From: Clostridia bacterium
GTDB lineage: Bacteria > Bacillota > Clostridia > Oscillospirales > Acutalibacteraceae
DNA: 43,373 bases
Reading direction: 5' to 3'
Assembly (NCBI GenBank): GCA_017441385.1
Contig: JAFRXY010000028.1
Location: forward strand, 1 to 43,373
A program made the position numbers and the translations under genes. Below are positions 33,389 to 41,203 of the stretch, piece after piece. Numbering within the stretch: position 1 is the first letter of the stretch; every line of letters begins with the position of its first letter. The notes under the pieces are model-generated. The model saw nothing but the letters and a program-made list of their open reading frames with translations. It did no database searches and was not told the origin of the DNA.

Positions 33389-34090
33389 TTATTTATTATC
33401 CTTAGAAAAATCCATCGCGTGCTCCGCGCTTCTTATCAGATTCATCAGTGAAGAAGCGTAGAGCTGGTAATCGCGGTTGATGCTGTCAAATGACATGCCA
33501 AGAGACTCACTGTCGGCAAGAGGCTTCATTCCGTCGATTTCCCTTCCCGCAGCAAGGGCACGGATGCGGGATTCGATGATGCTCATGGAGGCGTCGGAGA
33601 AGCCCTGAAAAGAGTGTTCCGCAACAGAGAAAAAACTGGAAGAATTCTGCGGATTGGCGGAATATAATATGCGGAACATCTTATAGACTGCGATCATCTG
33701 ATAAACCGAAATCTGATTGGTGAGATCCTGATTGTCCAGCTTTTGCAGCAGGTCAAAGATGATATTCAGGGAATTGGCAATCAGTTTTTTGTTGAGAATC
33801 GGCAGGGTAGAGCCTTTCAGAATATTGTCATCGTTGTCCTCAGGGTCGGGAAGATCATTGACCGTGAGCTTCGCGCCGCTGCGGTCGGACGTCCTGCCCA
33901 GCAGATAGTCGCAGGAAACGCCGTAATAATCGGCAATTTTAATCAGAAAATCCAATCCGCATTCCCTTGCGCCACGCTCGTAATGGGAGAGAAGCGCCTG
34001 CGAAATGTTGAGATCGCGTGCCGCGTCCTTCTGGGTAATGTTCCGTTCGGTTCGCAGCAGCGTAATAATTCGCGGAAAGCTGTCGTTCAA
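33389..34090 (-). CDS. XRE-family transcriptional regulator
   Basis: A 233-residue protein. Residues 6–66 form an XRE helix-turn-helix domain (T-Q-K-D-A-A-R-D-L-N-I-S-Q-A-L-L-S-H-Y-E-R-G, then Y-Y-G-V-S-C-D-Y-L-L-G-R). The remaining 165 residues are mostly helical and not recognised, presumably a dimerisation or sensing domain. The start is TTG (34088–34090) with GAGGTG eight bases upstream on the minus strand. The 5' leader contains a 10-bp inverted repeat. It is divergent from the histidine phosphatase gene and convergent with glgA; regulation of either neighbour is possible but unproven. Confidence 0.88.
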   Translation of the reverse strand: MNDSFPRIITLLRTERNITQKDAARDLNISQALLSHYERGARECGLDFLIKIADYYGVSCDYLLGRTSDRSGAKLTVNDLPDPEDNDDNILKGSTLPILNKKLIANSLNIIFDLLQKLDNQDLTNQISVYQMIAVYKMFRILYSANPQNSSSFFSVAEHSFQGFSDASMSIIESRIRALAAGREIDGMKPLADSESLGMSFDSINRDYQLYASSLMNLIRSAEHAMDFSKDNK

Positions 34091-34125
34091 TGGATTTTCA
34101 CCTCGATTTCCTCATAAGGATAATG

Positions 34126-34151
34126 AAACGCTGAATTATCTTTCAGCGTTT
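34126..34151. promoter_or_regulatory. 10-bp inverted repeat in the regulator leader
   Basis: aaacgctgaa (34126–34135) and ttcagcgttt (34142–34151) form a perfect hairpin with a 6-base loop, 36 bases before the XRE start codon on the minus strand. It may be an autoregulatory operator or a leader hairpin. The sequence aaacgctgaat is shared with the ends of the 15950 element. Confidence 0.55.
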
Positions 34152-34163
34152 TTGAATTAATAC

Positions 34164-34192
34164 TTGATTCTGTTGAGAATAAAAGATATAAT
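34164..34192 (+). promoter_or_regulatory. Promoter of the histidine phosphatase with palindrome in the spacer
   Basis: TTGATT (34164–34169), a 17-base spacer and TATAAT (34187–34192). A small palindrome, attct-gttg-agaat (34167–34180), overlaps the -35 box and spacer, where binding by the neighbouring XRE protein would block polymerase. The leader to the start codon is about 105 bases. Confidence 0.6.
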
Positions 34193-34304
34193 AAAAGAAG
34201 AAATATCACGCAGATACCTTCATTCCGAATAACATTAATGATAGCATAAACCGGGTGTCTTTGCAAGAGTTATTTATAACAATTTGTCATTTGGAGGCAG
34301 CTTT

Positions 34305-35009
34305 ATGAAAACTTACCAAATTCATCTGCTCAGACATGGCATTACTGACGGAAATATTCAAGGGCAGTACATCGGCAGCAAGGATGTCCCGCTCAATGAC
34401 TTGGGGATAGAGAATATCCGCGCACTCGACGAAAATTTCATCTATCCCGGTGCGGCGGCCTACTTCACCAGCCCCATGCAGCGCTGCAAACAGACGCTGG
34501 GACTGATTTATCCTGACGTCAGACCCATCGTGATTGAGGAATTCCGCGAGTGCGATTTCGGGGAATTCGAGGGACTGACCGCCGAGGAGCTGAGCGGCAG
34601 CGAGGATTTCGCGAAATGGCTTGCTTCGGACGGTCATGCCGCGCCTCCGAGCGGGGAATCGGGGGTGGCATTCGGCCGGCGCGTCTGTCAGGCGTTTGAA
34701 AAAATTGTGGGCGCGCTGCTGGAAACCGGCACCCCTTCCGCCGTGATCATGACCCACGGCGGCGCGATTTCCACCCTGCTGGCGCAATACGGACTGCCCG
34801 AAGCGGGCATAGCGGATTGGGCGATGGACCCCGGCTGCGGCTATTCGGTGAGGATTCACCCCCAGCTCTGGACGGCGGCGCGGAAGGTGGAAGTCTATCA
34901 GAGAATCCCCCTGCCGCGGGAGGAAGAAGAATGGTACGAGAGCGAATATTTCATTGCGGACGCGCCGGAGGGAGAGGAAGAAGCCGGTCAGGAGGAAGAA
35001 TCGGAATAA
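34305..35009 (+). CDS. Histidine phosphatase family protein
   Basis: A 234-residue member of the phosphoglycerate-mutase-like superfamily. It has the phospho-histidine motif L-L-R-H-G-I-T near residue 8, the acidic catalytic segment F-R-E-C-D-F-G-E-F-E-G near residue 80 and the second histidine in M-T-H-G-G-A-I near residue 150. The set fits the CobC/PhoE-type phosphatases more than glycolytic mutase, which is longer. A Glu-rich tail ends the protein. The start is ATG 34305, seven bases after GGAGG (34293–34297). Substrate unknown. Confidence 0.88.
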   Translation: MKTYQIHLLRHGITDGNIQGQYIGSKDVPLNDLGIENIRALDENFIYPGAAAYFTSPMQRCKQTLGLIYPDVRPIVIEEFRECDFGEFEGLTAEELSGSEDFAKWLASDGHAAPPSGESGVAFGRRVCQAFEKIVGALLETGTPSAVIMTHGGAISTLLAQYGLPEAGIADWAMDPGCGYSVRIHPQLWTAARKVEVYQRIPLPREEEEWYESEYFIADAPEGEEEAGQEEESE

Positions 35010-35047
35010 AAAAAACAGCCGCGCACCGGAAAAAGGCGCACGGGCTG
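35008..35047 (-). terminator. Terminator of the HPr-like gene
   Basis: On the minus strand an imperfect GC-rich stem (cagcc…ggctg outer pairs, inner gcgc region) is followed by eight T's. Two mismatches on the plus strand become G·U pairs on the minus strand, which supports minus-strand use. The T run overlaps the stop codon of the convergent phosphatase gene. Confidence 0.75.
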
Positions 35048-35075
35048 ATTGACTTCTTTCATTTGATAAATTCCG

Positions 35076-35309
35076 TCATACAAGATTCTTGGCGATTCGG
35101 CGCAGATAAGCGGCGGCGGCGGCTTCGTCGGCGTGAATGCCGAGCGTTACCTCCCGGCCGAGGTCAAGGCCGAAGACCGAGAGAATGGACTTTGCGTCGG
35201 CGGTATACCGGCCGGCGATGAGGTCAATGTCAAAGGGCTGCGTCATCGTGATGTTGACGAATTCCTTGATGTCGTTGACCGTGTTGAATTTGATGCTTTT
35301 TTTGATCAT
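35076..35309 (-). CDS. HPr-like protein lacking the phosphorylatable histidine
   Basis: A 77-residue protein with the HPr fold pattern: K-K-S-I-K-F, the helix D-I-K-E-F-V-N-I-T, then A-D-A-K-S-I-L-S-V-F-G-L (HPr K-S-I-M-G-V-M-S-L) and the C-terminal helix D-E-A-A-A-A-A-Y-L. The G-I-H-A-R-P-A segment with His15 is missing and replaced by N-D-I-K-E-F, so it cannot carry phosphate for sugar uptake. Ser41 matches the Ser46 regulatory site phosphorylated by HprK. This is the pattern of Crh in Bacillus, a CcpA co-regulator. It has its own consensus promoter, a structured leader and a terminator. A regulatory role is inferred. Confidence 0.8.
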   Translation of the reverse strand: MIKKSIKFNTVNDIKEFVNITMTQPFDIDLIAGRYTADAKSILSVFGLDLGREVTLGIHADEAAAAAYLRRIAKNLV

Positions 35310-35360
35310 TTAAATAAATTTCCCCTTCCACAAAACACAAAAAAGCAAAATCTATGTCAA

Positions 35361-35426
35361 AGCTGAGGGGATTCTCCGTGAGAGGCGGAACCAAGTGAGT
35401 GTTTCACACCCTCCGGCCCCTCAGCT
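35361..35426 (-). ncRNA. Structured 5' leader RNA of the HPr-like gene
   Basis: A perfect 10-bp stem (agctgagggg 35361–35370, cccctcagct 35417–35426) encloses, in minus-strand order, a 6-bp hairpin (gggtgt-gaa-acactc, one G·U) and a 4-bp hairpin (tccg-cctctca-cgga), a three-way-junction shape. The predicted transcript start near 35427 puts the element at the extreme 5' end, about 50 bases before the HPr-like start codon. It matches no riboswitch class I know by sequence. Confidence 0.55.
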
Positions 35427-35433
35427 GTGACCC

Positions 35434-35462
35434 ATTATAAAACCTTGTGAAAGTTTTGTCAA
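35434..35462 (-). promoter_or_regulatory. Perfect consensus promoter of the HPr-like gene
   Basis: On the minus strand TTGACA (35462–35457), a 17-base spacer and TATAAT (35439–35434), both boxes exact. Strong constitutive transcription is expected unless the leader intervenes. Confidence 0.9.
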
Positions 35463-35575
35463 TGTGCAATTCGACAGACATATTCTAAACACTTCCTTAT
35501 AATTATATGAAGATTACAAAAAAATGTGCTTTGTTTGTGCAATACGACAAAGTTCTACCATTCGGAGGATGTAAA

Positions 35576-36064
35576 ATGGAAAGAAGAGACAAAGTCAATT
35601 ATTATCTGGACTTGGCCGAGATGGTTTCCCAGCGGGGCACCTGTCTGAGAAGGCGGTACGGCGCGGTGATCGTCAAGAATGACGAGGTGATTTCCACCGG
35701 CTATGTCGGCGCGCCGAGAGGACGGCGCAACTGCACCGACATGGGGCGCTGCATCCGGGAGGAACTGAAAGTCCCGCGCGGGGAACGCTATGAGCTTTGC
35801 CGCAGCGTTCACGCGGAGCAGAACACTATCATCAGCGCTTCCCGCAACGAGATGATCGGCAGCTCCCTCTTTCTGGTGGGAATCGACGCGGGTACCGGCG
35901 ATTACGTGGCCAACGGCAACTGCTGTTCCATGTGCAAGCGCATGATCATCAACGCGGGCATTGCCAAGGTGTATATCCGCGACACCAAGGACGAATACCG
36001 GGTGATCGAGGTGCAGAGCTGGATTGACAACGATGAGTCAGTAGAAGGAATAATGGGATATTGA
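35576..36064 (+). CDS. Deoxycytidylate deaminase-type protein
   Basis: A 162-residue zinc-dependent deaminase, most like dCMP deaminase (ComEB type), which makes dUMP for thymidylate synthesis. Zinc ligands and the catalytic glutamate are in V-H-A-E-Q-N-T-I and the C-C-S-M-C segment. The N-terminal Y-G-A-V-I-V-K-N-D-E and Y-V-G-A-P-R-G substrate motifs are present, as is the C-T-D-M-G-R-C insert. The start is ATG 35576, seven bases after GGAGG (35564–35568). A TATAAT at 35498–35503 would start transcription near 35510, excluding the upstream in-frame ATG at 35507. Confidence 0.92.
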   Translation: MERRDKVNYYLDLAEMVSQRGTCLRRRYGAVIVKNDEVISTGYVGAPRGRRNCTDMGRCIREELKVPRGERYELCRSVHAEQNTIISASRNEMIGSSLFLVGIDAGTGDYVANGNCCSMCKRMIINAGIAKVYIRDTKDEYRVIEVQSWIDNDESVEGIMGY

Positions 36065-36107
36065 TGCCGGATAGTACAAGGAAAAAACCGGAAAAAACTA
36101 CAAAAAG

Positions 36108-36138
36108 TTAACAATGTCCTGTGTCGATATGGTATAAT
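36108..36138 (+). promoter_or_regulatory. Extended -10 promoter of the P-type ATPase gene
   Basis: TGGTATAAT gives an extended -10 with TATAAT at 36133–36138. The nearest -35-like box is TTAACA (36108–36113) with a long 19-base spacer. The start codon is 34 bases downstream. Confidence 0.6.
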
Positions 36139-36172
36139 ATAAAAAACGCAATCATTCAGGAGGTTTTAGCGA

Positions 36173-38833
36173 ATGAAAATCATTGGTTTGACCGATGCTG
36201 AAGTGGCCGAGTCCAAAGCGAAGTACGGCGACAACAGCATGACCGAGCAAAAGGGTGAAACCTTTTTGCAAAAGTTGTGGGGGAATTTTCAGGATCCGAT
36301 GATCCGGATTCTCTGCTTTGCCCTCATTGTCAATGTGGCGCTCTGTATTATGGGACAGGCTGACTGGTTTGAGCCGATCGGCATTACGGCGGCCATTCTC
36401 ATCGCCACGCTGGTTTCCACCTATTCCGAGTACAACAACGAGAATGCTTTCCAGAAGTTACAGGAGGAAGCCTCCCGCATTATGTGCAAGGTCTACCGCA
36501 ACGGCGAAATTGCCGAGGTTGCCATCAATGACCTTGTGGTGGGCGACTGCATTCTGCTGCAATCGGGCGATAAGATTCCCGCCGACGGTATTATGATTGA
36601 CGGCGACCTGAAAGTCGATCAGTCGGTGCTCAACGGAGAAAGCGCGGAAGCCCGCAAGATTGCCGTTCCCGAGGATTACACCGAGAAGGACGAGCCGCTC
36701 GACTTCCTCAATGAATACAAGGTGTTCCGCGGGGCGGTGGTCTGTTCCGGCAACGGCGTGATGAAGGTCACGGTGGTGGGCGACAGCTCGGTCTACGGCA
36801 AGATTGCCAGTGAATTGCAGCAGGACGACGACCGGCAGTCTCCGTTGCAGGTCAAGCTCTCCAAGCTGGCCAACGGCATCAGCAAATTCGGCTACATCGG
36901 CGGCGCACTGATCGCGGTGGCCTATCTTTTCATGCGCTTCTTTGTGATGAATCACTTCAACGGCGCGGAAATTTCCGCATATTTCTCCAATACAGGCAAT
37001 GTCGTACATGACTGCGTGGAAGCGCTGATGTTCGCCGTCATCATCATCGTCATGGCGGTTCCGGAGGGTCTTCCGCTCATGGTGGCGCTGGTTTCGGCCA
37101 TGAATATGAACAAAATGCTCAGGGACAACGTGCTGGTGCGCAAAATTGTGGGTATCGAAACCGCCGGCAGTCTGAATATTCTGTTCAGCGACAAGACCGG
37201 CACCATCACCAAGGGCAAGCTGGAGGTCGTCACCTTCATCGACGGCAATCTCAGCGAGTACAAAGGCATCAACGACATTCCCGGCACACTGGGCGATCTC
37301 ATCACCATGAGCATCAAGAACAACACCGACTCGGTGATTTCCGGCGAGGGAGAGAGCCTGAAAATCGTCGGCGGCAACGCTACCGAACGCGCGGTTCTCG
37401 GCTTTGCGGTGAACAGCGCCAAGGTCTTTGACGCACCTAAGGTCAGTTCCATTCCCTTCAACAGCACCAATAAATATTCCGCTTCCACCGTCGGCCGGAA
37501 CGGTCGGTATCTTACCCTGATCAAGGGCGCTCCCGAAAAAATGCTTGCTAAATGCAAGTATTATTACGCCAAGGACGGCAGCCGGCTTCCCCTGAAGAAT
37601 TCCGCCGAAATCGACGCCAAGATGGACGAGCTGGCAACCCGCGCCATCCGCGTGCTTGCCTTTGCCACTTCCGACAGCGTGATCTCCGACGGCAGACTCC
37701 CCGAGGACGACTGGACGCTGGTGGGCTTCGTCGGTATCCGTGATGAAGTTCGCCCCGAATCCATTCTGGCCATCAAGGAAGTGCACCGCGCCGGCGTGCA
37801 GGTGGTCATGATCACCGGCGACCGCAAGGAAACCGCCGTCGCCATCGCCAAGGATTCCGGCATACTGAAAAAGGAAAGCGACCTTGTCTTTACCTCCGAC
37901 GAGCTTGCCCGCATGTCGGATGAGGAAATCAGCAAGGTTATCCGGAAAATCCGCGTCATCGCCCGCGCTCTGCCCTCCGACAAGAGTCGTCTGGTGCGTA
38001 TCGCGCAGGAGAGAAATCTCGTGGTCGGTATGACGGGCGACGGGGTGAACGATTCACCTGCCCTCAAAAAAGCCGACGTGGGCTTTGCCATGGGAGGCGG
38101 TACCGAAGTTGCCAAGGAAGCGGGAGACATCGTGATTCTGGATGACAACTTCCTCTCCATCGAAAAGGCAATTCTCTACGGACGCACCATTTTCAACAGC
38201 ATCCGCAAGTTCATCGTGTTCCAGCTCACCATCAATATCTCCGCGGTGCTGATTTCCTTCATCTGCCCGCTGCTCAATCTGAGCAACCCGCTTACCATCA
38301 CCCAGATTCTCTGGGTCAACCTCGTCATGGACACTCTCGCGGCTCTTGCCTTCGGCGGCGAACCGGCGCTCCGCAGATTCATGCGCGATAAGCCCAAGAA
38401 GCGCGACGAGAGCATTATCAGCCAGTCCATGTGGTCATCCATTCTGGTGGGCGCATGGTACACCGTGACAGTGAGTCTGGTATTCATTCTTGCCGGCAAA
38501 AACTGGATGTACGAATGGCGTTATTTCCCGGAGATTCACATGACAGGCTACTTTGCACTTTTCATTTTCATTGCCGTCTTCAACGCCTTCAACGCCAGAA
38601 CCGAGAAGCTCAACCTTTTCGACAACATCACCCGCAACAAGAACTTCCTCAAGATCATGGCGCTTGTCGCGGTGGTGCAGATTCTTCTGACATACCTCGG
38701 AGGAGATATCTTCCAGTGCTACGGCCTGAATATCGAGCACTGGTGCCTGATCCTCATTCTTGCCATTGCCGTCATTCCCGTTGATCTCATCCGGAAGTGC
38801 GTGATGAAAATGTTGTCTCCCGATATGAAGTAA
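36173..38833 (+). CDS. Calcium-transporting P-type ATPase
   Basis: An 886-residue P2-type cation pump, best matched to the Ca2+ (SERCA/PMCA) group. It has the M4 metal-binding P-E-G-L-P (residues 297–301), the phosphorylation motif D-K-T-G-T (D340), K-G-A-P-E-K, M-I-T-G-D and the hinge T-G-D-G-V-N-D-S-P-A-L. The actuator loop reads L-N-G-E-S (E156) instead of the usual L-T-G-E-S, keeping the catalytic glutamate. About ten membrane spans are predicted. It should export Ca2+ or a similar ion at the cytoplasmic membrane. AGGAGG precedes the ATG. The gene is monocistronic, with its own terminator. Confidence 0.94.
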   Translation: MKIIGLTDAEVAESKAKYGDNSMTEQKGETFLQKLWGNFQDPMIRILCFALIVNVALCIMGQADWFEPIGITAAILIATLVSTYSEYNNENAFQKLQEEASRIMCKVYRNGEIAEVAINDLVVGDCILLQSGDKIPADGIMIDGDLKVDQSVLNGESAEARKIAVPEDYTEKDEPLDFLNEYKVFRGAVVCSGNGVMKVTVVGDSSVYGKIASELQQDDDRQSPLQVKLSKLANGISKFGYIGGALIAVAYLFMRFFVMNHFNGAEISAYFSNTGNVVHDCVEALMFAVIIIVMAVPEGLPLMVALVSAMNMNKMLRDNVLVRKIVGIETAGSLNILFSDKTGTITKGKLEVVTFIDGNLSEYKGINDIPGTLGDLITMSIKNNTDSVISGEGESLKIVGGNATERAVLGFAVNSAKVFDAPKVSSIPFNSTNKYSASTVGRNGRYLTLIKGAPEKMLAKCKYYYAKDGSRLPLKNSAEIDAKMDELATRAIRVLAFATSDSVISDGRLPEDDWTLVGFVGIRDEVRPESILAIKEVHRAGVQVVMITGDRKETAVAIAKDSGILKKESDLVFTSDELARMSDEEISKVIRKIRVIARALPSDKSRLVRIAQERNLVVGMTGDGVNDSPALKKADVGFAMGGGTEVAKEAGDIVILDDNFLSIEKAILYGRTIFNSIRKFIVFQLTINISAVLISFICPLLNLSNPLTITQILWVNLVMDTLAALAFGGEPALRRFMRDKPKKRDESIISQSMWSSILVGAWYTVTVSLVFILAGKNWMYEWRYFPEIHMTGYFALFIFIAVFNAFNARTEKLNLFDNITRNKNFLKIMALVAVVQILLTYLGGDIFQCYGLNIEHWCLILILAIAVIPVDLIRKCVMKMLSPDMK

Positions 38834-38881
38834 GCGGATTATTCAATGTGATGTATATTTATTCTCCATAAAAATTCAAAG

Positions 38882-38926
38882 CAACACACGCTGTTTGTTA
38901 ATTGTCGAACAACGTGTGTTGTTTTT
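38882..38926 (+). terminator. Terminator of the P-type ATPase gene
   Basis: caacacacg (38882–38890) pairs with cgtgtgttg (38913–38921), with an inner tgtt/aaca pair, followed by TTTTT. Confidence 0.85.
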
Positions 38927-38979
38927 ATATTCTTTAAACAAAATTCACAAAATCTTCCGATTCATCTATGCTGCTCTTC

Positions 38980-39009
38980 TTGACAGTTTGTTGAATTTTA
39001 TAGTATAAT
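38980..39009 (+). promoter_or_regulatory. Promoter of the citrate synthase gene
   Basis: TTGACA (38980–38985), an 18-base spacer and TATAAT (39004–39009). The leader is about 113 bases and AT-rich. It includes a possible tiny reading frame (ATG 39065, nine codons) directly after TGGAG, and a cggc-atac-gccg hairpin next to the ribosome binding site. Confidence 0.8.
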
Positions 39010-39128
39010 ATTAGTGTATTATTTTGGTATCTGCTATTCTGTTACTATTTTATTTATAGTGGAGATGTATATTATGTATACACAAAATAGATAACTATAA
39101 ATCGGCATACGCCGGAGGGAGAGCGACA

Positions 39129-40460
39129 ATGACAAACAAGGAACTGAATCAATATTCCACAGGCAAGAGAGACATTTGCATTGCCAACGACACAATCTCA
39201 GACGTATTGTTCAAGGAATACGGCGTCAACCGCGGTTTGCGCGACGTTAACGGCAAGGGCGTGCTGGCAGGACTCACCAGAATCTCCAAGATCACTTCCT
39301 TCAAGGATATCGACGGGGTCAAGACCCCTTGCGACGGAGAACTCTGGTACCGCGGCTATAAAATCAACACACTGATCGAAGAGCTGAACCGATACGAATT
39401 CGGATTTGAAAAGACCGCCTACCTGCTGCTCTTCGGAGAAAAGCCCTCACAGCGGGAGGAGGACGAATTCTGCTATATGCTCGGCAAGTGCATGAAGCTG
39501 CCGGTCAATTTCACCCGCAACGTCATCATGGAAGGCCCTTCCCGCGACATCATGAATTCCATGACCAAGAGCATTCTCACCCTTGCCTCCTACGACAAGG
39601 AGGTCAATTCCGCCACGCTGGAATGCTGCATCCGGCAATGTCTGGAACTCATCGCGGTTTTCCCGATGTTGGCGGTCTACGGCTACCACGCCTACAACCA
39701 CTACATGAACGACGCCAGCATGTATATTCACCGCCCCCGTCCGGAGCTTTCCACCGCCGAGAATATCCTCAGAATGCTGCGTCCCGACCGTTCCTACACC
39801 CGTCTGGAGGCGAAGGTGCTGGATATCGTGCTCATGCTGCATATGGAACACGGCGGCGGCAATAATTCCACCTTTACCACCCGCGTGGTCACGTCCTCCG
39901 GCTCGGATACCTATTCCGCCATCGCGGCGGCCATGTCCTCCCTGAAAGGCCCCAAGCACGGCGGCGCGAACATCAAGGTCATGGAGATGATCGGGGATAT
40001 CCGCAAGCATGTGTCGGATAAGACCGACCGCGAGGAGGTCAGAGCCTATCTGGAAAAAATCATCGACGGCAAGGCCTTTGACGGCAAGGGACTGATCTAC
40101 GGCATGGGTCACGCGGTCTATTCGGTTTCCGACCCGAGAGAGCGGATTCTCAAATCCTATGTCGAAAAGCTGGCTACCGCCAAGCACGAGGAAGAGAACA
40201 TCACCCTTTACAATATCATAGAAGAAGAAGCGCCCAAGCTGATTGCCGAGAAGCGCCATATCTTCAAGGGCGTCAGCCCCAATGTGGACTTCTACAGCGG
40301 CTTTGTCTATGAAATGCTGGGCATTCCGGTGGAATTGTACACCCCTCTCTTTGCCATCGCGAGAATCGTCGGGTGGAGCGCCCACCGCATTGAGGAAATG
40401 ATCGGCATGAATAAGATCATTCGTCCGGCCTACATGAGCGTGATGGACGAACTCGAATAG
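39129..40460 (+). CDS. gltA: Citrate synthase
   Basis: A 443-residue enzyme condensing acetyl-CoA and oxaloacetate to citrate. It contains the family's catalytic regions: M-E-H-G-G-G-N-N-S-T-F-T near residue 238 (first histidine), G-M-G-H-A-V-Y near residue 328 (second histidine) and the aspartate in N-V-D-F-Y-S-G-F-V-Y near residue 385. The N-terminal helical part is longer than in the 370-residue Gram-positive enzymes and resembles the approximately 450-residue form common in Clostridia. No other TCA gene adjoins it, so it probably serves glutamate synthesis. 2-Methylcitrate synthase activity is not excluded. The ribosome binding site is GGAGGGAG. Confidence 0.93.
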   Translation: MTNKELNQYSTGKRDICIANDTISDVLFKEYGVNRGLRDVNGKGVLAGLTRISKITSFKDIDGVKTPCDGELWYRGYKINTLIEELNRYEFGFEKTAYLLLFGEKPSQREEDEFCYMLGKCMKLPVNFTRNVIMEGPSRDIMNSMTKSILTLASYDKEVNSATLECCIRQCLELIAVFPMLAVYGYHAYNHYMNDASMYIHRPRPELSTAENILRMLRPDRSYTRLEAKVLDIVLMLHMEHGGGNNSTFTTRVVTSSGSDTYSAIAAAMSSLKGPKHGGANIKVMEMIGDIRKHVSDKTDREEVRAYLEKIIDGKAFDGKGLIYGMGHAVYSVSDPRERILKSYVEKLATAKHEEENITLYNIIEEEAPKLIAEKRHIFKGVSPNVDFYSGFVYEMLGIPVELYTPLFAIARIVGWSAHRIEEMIGMNKIIRPAYMSVMDELE

Positions 40461-40477
40461 CAGGCTAAAGGATGGAT

Positions 40478-40521
40478 AACGGTACGGGGAAAGTGAGAAA
40501 ACAACCGTGCCGTTATTTTTT
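40478..40521 (+). terminator. Terminator of the citrate synthase gene
   Basis: aacggtacgg (40478–40487) pairs with ccgtgccgtt (40505–40514), one U·G pair, followed by ATTTTTT. Confidence 0.87.
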
Positions 40522-40614
40522 GTAGAAATTATTAAGTTTTGTGATATATATTGTTAAAGAACTGTTAATGAATATGGTTTATATTGTATATATTGAAAGG
40601 AACGGTGATTCTAT

Positions 40615-41178
40615 ATGGCTGTAAATCTTAGAAAAGGCGACAAGGTCAATCTTACCTCCGCCAGCAACCGTGTCAGCGGCGTGATTGTCGGTCTGGGCTG
40701 GGATAGCGCCGGGGAAGGCAGCGCGGCGGTGGACTGCGACGCTTCCGCCATTATCTGCGGCGTGGACGGCAAGGCGTCCGACGTCATCTACTTCGGCAAA
40801 ATGCGCAGCGTCAATGACGCGGTGGTCTATACCGGCGACAGTCAGACCGGCGAAGGCAACGGCGACAACGAGCGCATCTATATCAATTTCACCAAGCTGC
40901 CGCAGAATATCGGCAAGATTGTCATTTCCGCCAATATTTACGACGCGAAGGCCAAGCGCCAGCACTTCGGCATGATCAATAACGCTTTTGTGCGGGTGCT
41001 CAACTGGAAGACGGGGCAGGAGATGTGCCGCTTCAATCTCACCGACAATTACAGCGGCATGACGGGCATCATTGCCGCCGAAATCTTCCGCACCTCCGCG
41101 GGCTGGGATTTTTTGCCTATCGGCAAGGCCGTTCAGGAGGCCAGCCGGTTGCAGTCGATTGTACGGCTGTATCAGTAA
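40615..41178 (+). CDS. TerD family protein (first copy)
   Basis: A 187-residue protein of the TerD family, Ca2+-binding beta-sandwich proteins named after tellurite resistance and found in many stress and envelope operons. Typical features are the start M-A-V-N-L-R-K-G-D-K-V-N-L-T, V-G-L-G-W-D, D-C-D-A-S-A-I, then acidic Ca2+-site residues around G-D-N-E-R-I and the end A-G-W-D-F-L-P-I-G. It is the first gene of a three-gene unit with an unknown helical protein and a second TerD. The ribosome binding site is AAAGGAA. The upstream 90 bases are AT-rich, with no promoter I would call firmly. Confidence 0.92.
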   Translation: MAVNLRKGDKVNLTSASNRVSGVIVGLGWDSAGEGSAAVDCDASAIICGVDGKASDVIYFGKMRSVNDAVVYTGDSQTGEGNGDNERIYINFTKLPQNIGKIVISANIYDAKAKRQHFGMINNAFVRVLNWKTGQEMCRFNLTDNYSGMTGIIAAEIFRTSAGWDFLPIGKAVQEASRLQSIVRLYQ

Positions 41179-41203
41179 TGTTTGTTTCGGAGGAATCAAA
41201 AGC

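Noticed and set aside
36458-37786. Minus-strand open frame opposite the P-type ATPase gene
   Set aside because: The ATPase motifs on the plus strand are complete; the antisense frame has His/Gly/Asp-rich shadow composition.
39065-39094. Nine-codon leader peptide before citrate synthase
   Set aside because: Ribosome binding site-like TGGAG is directly adjacent to the ATG and the peptide shows no regulatory codon run; kept only as a note in the promoter entry.
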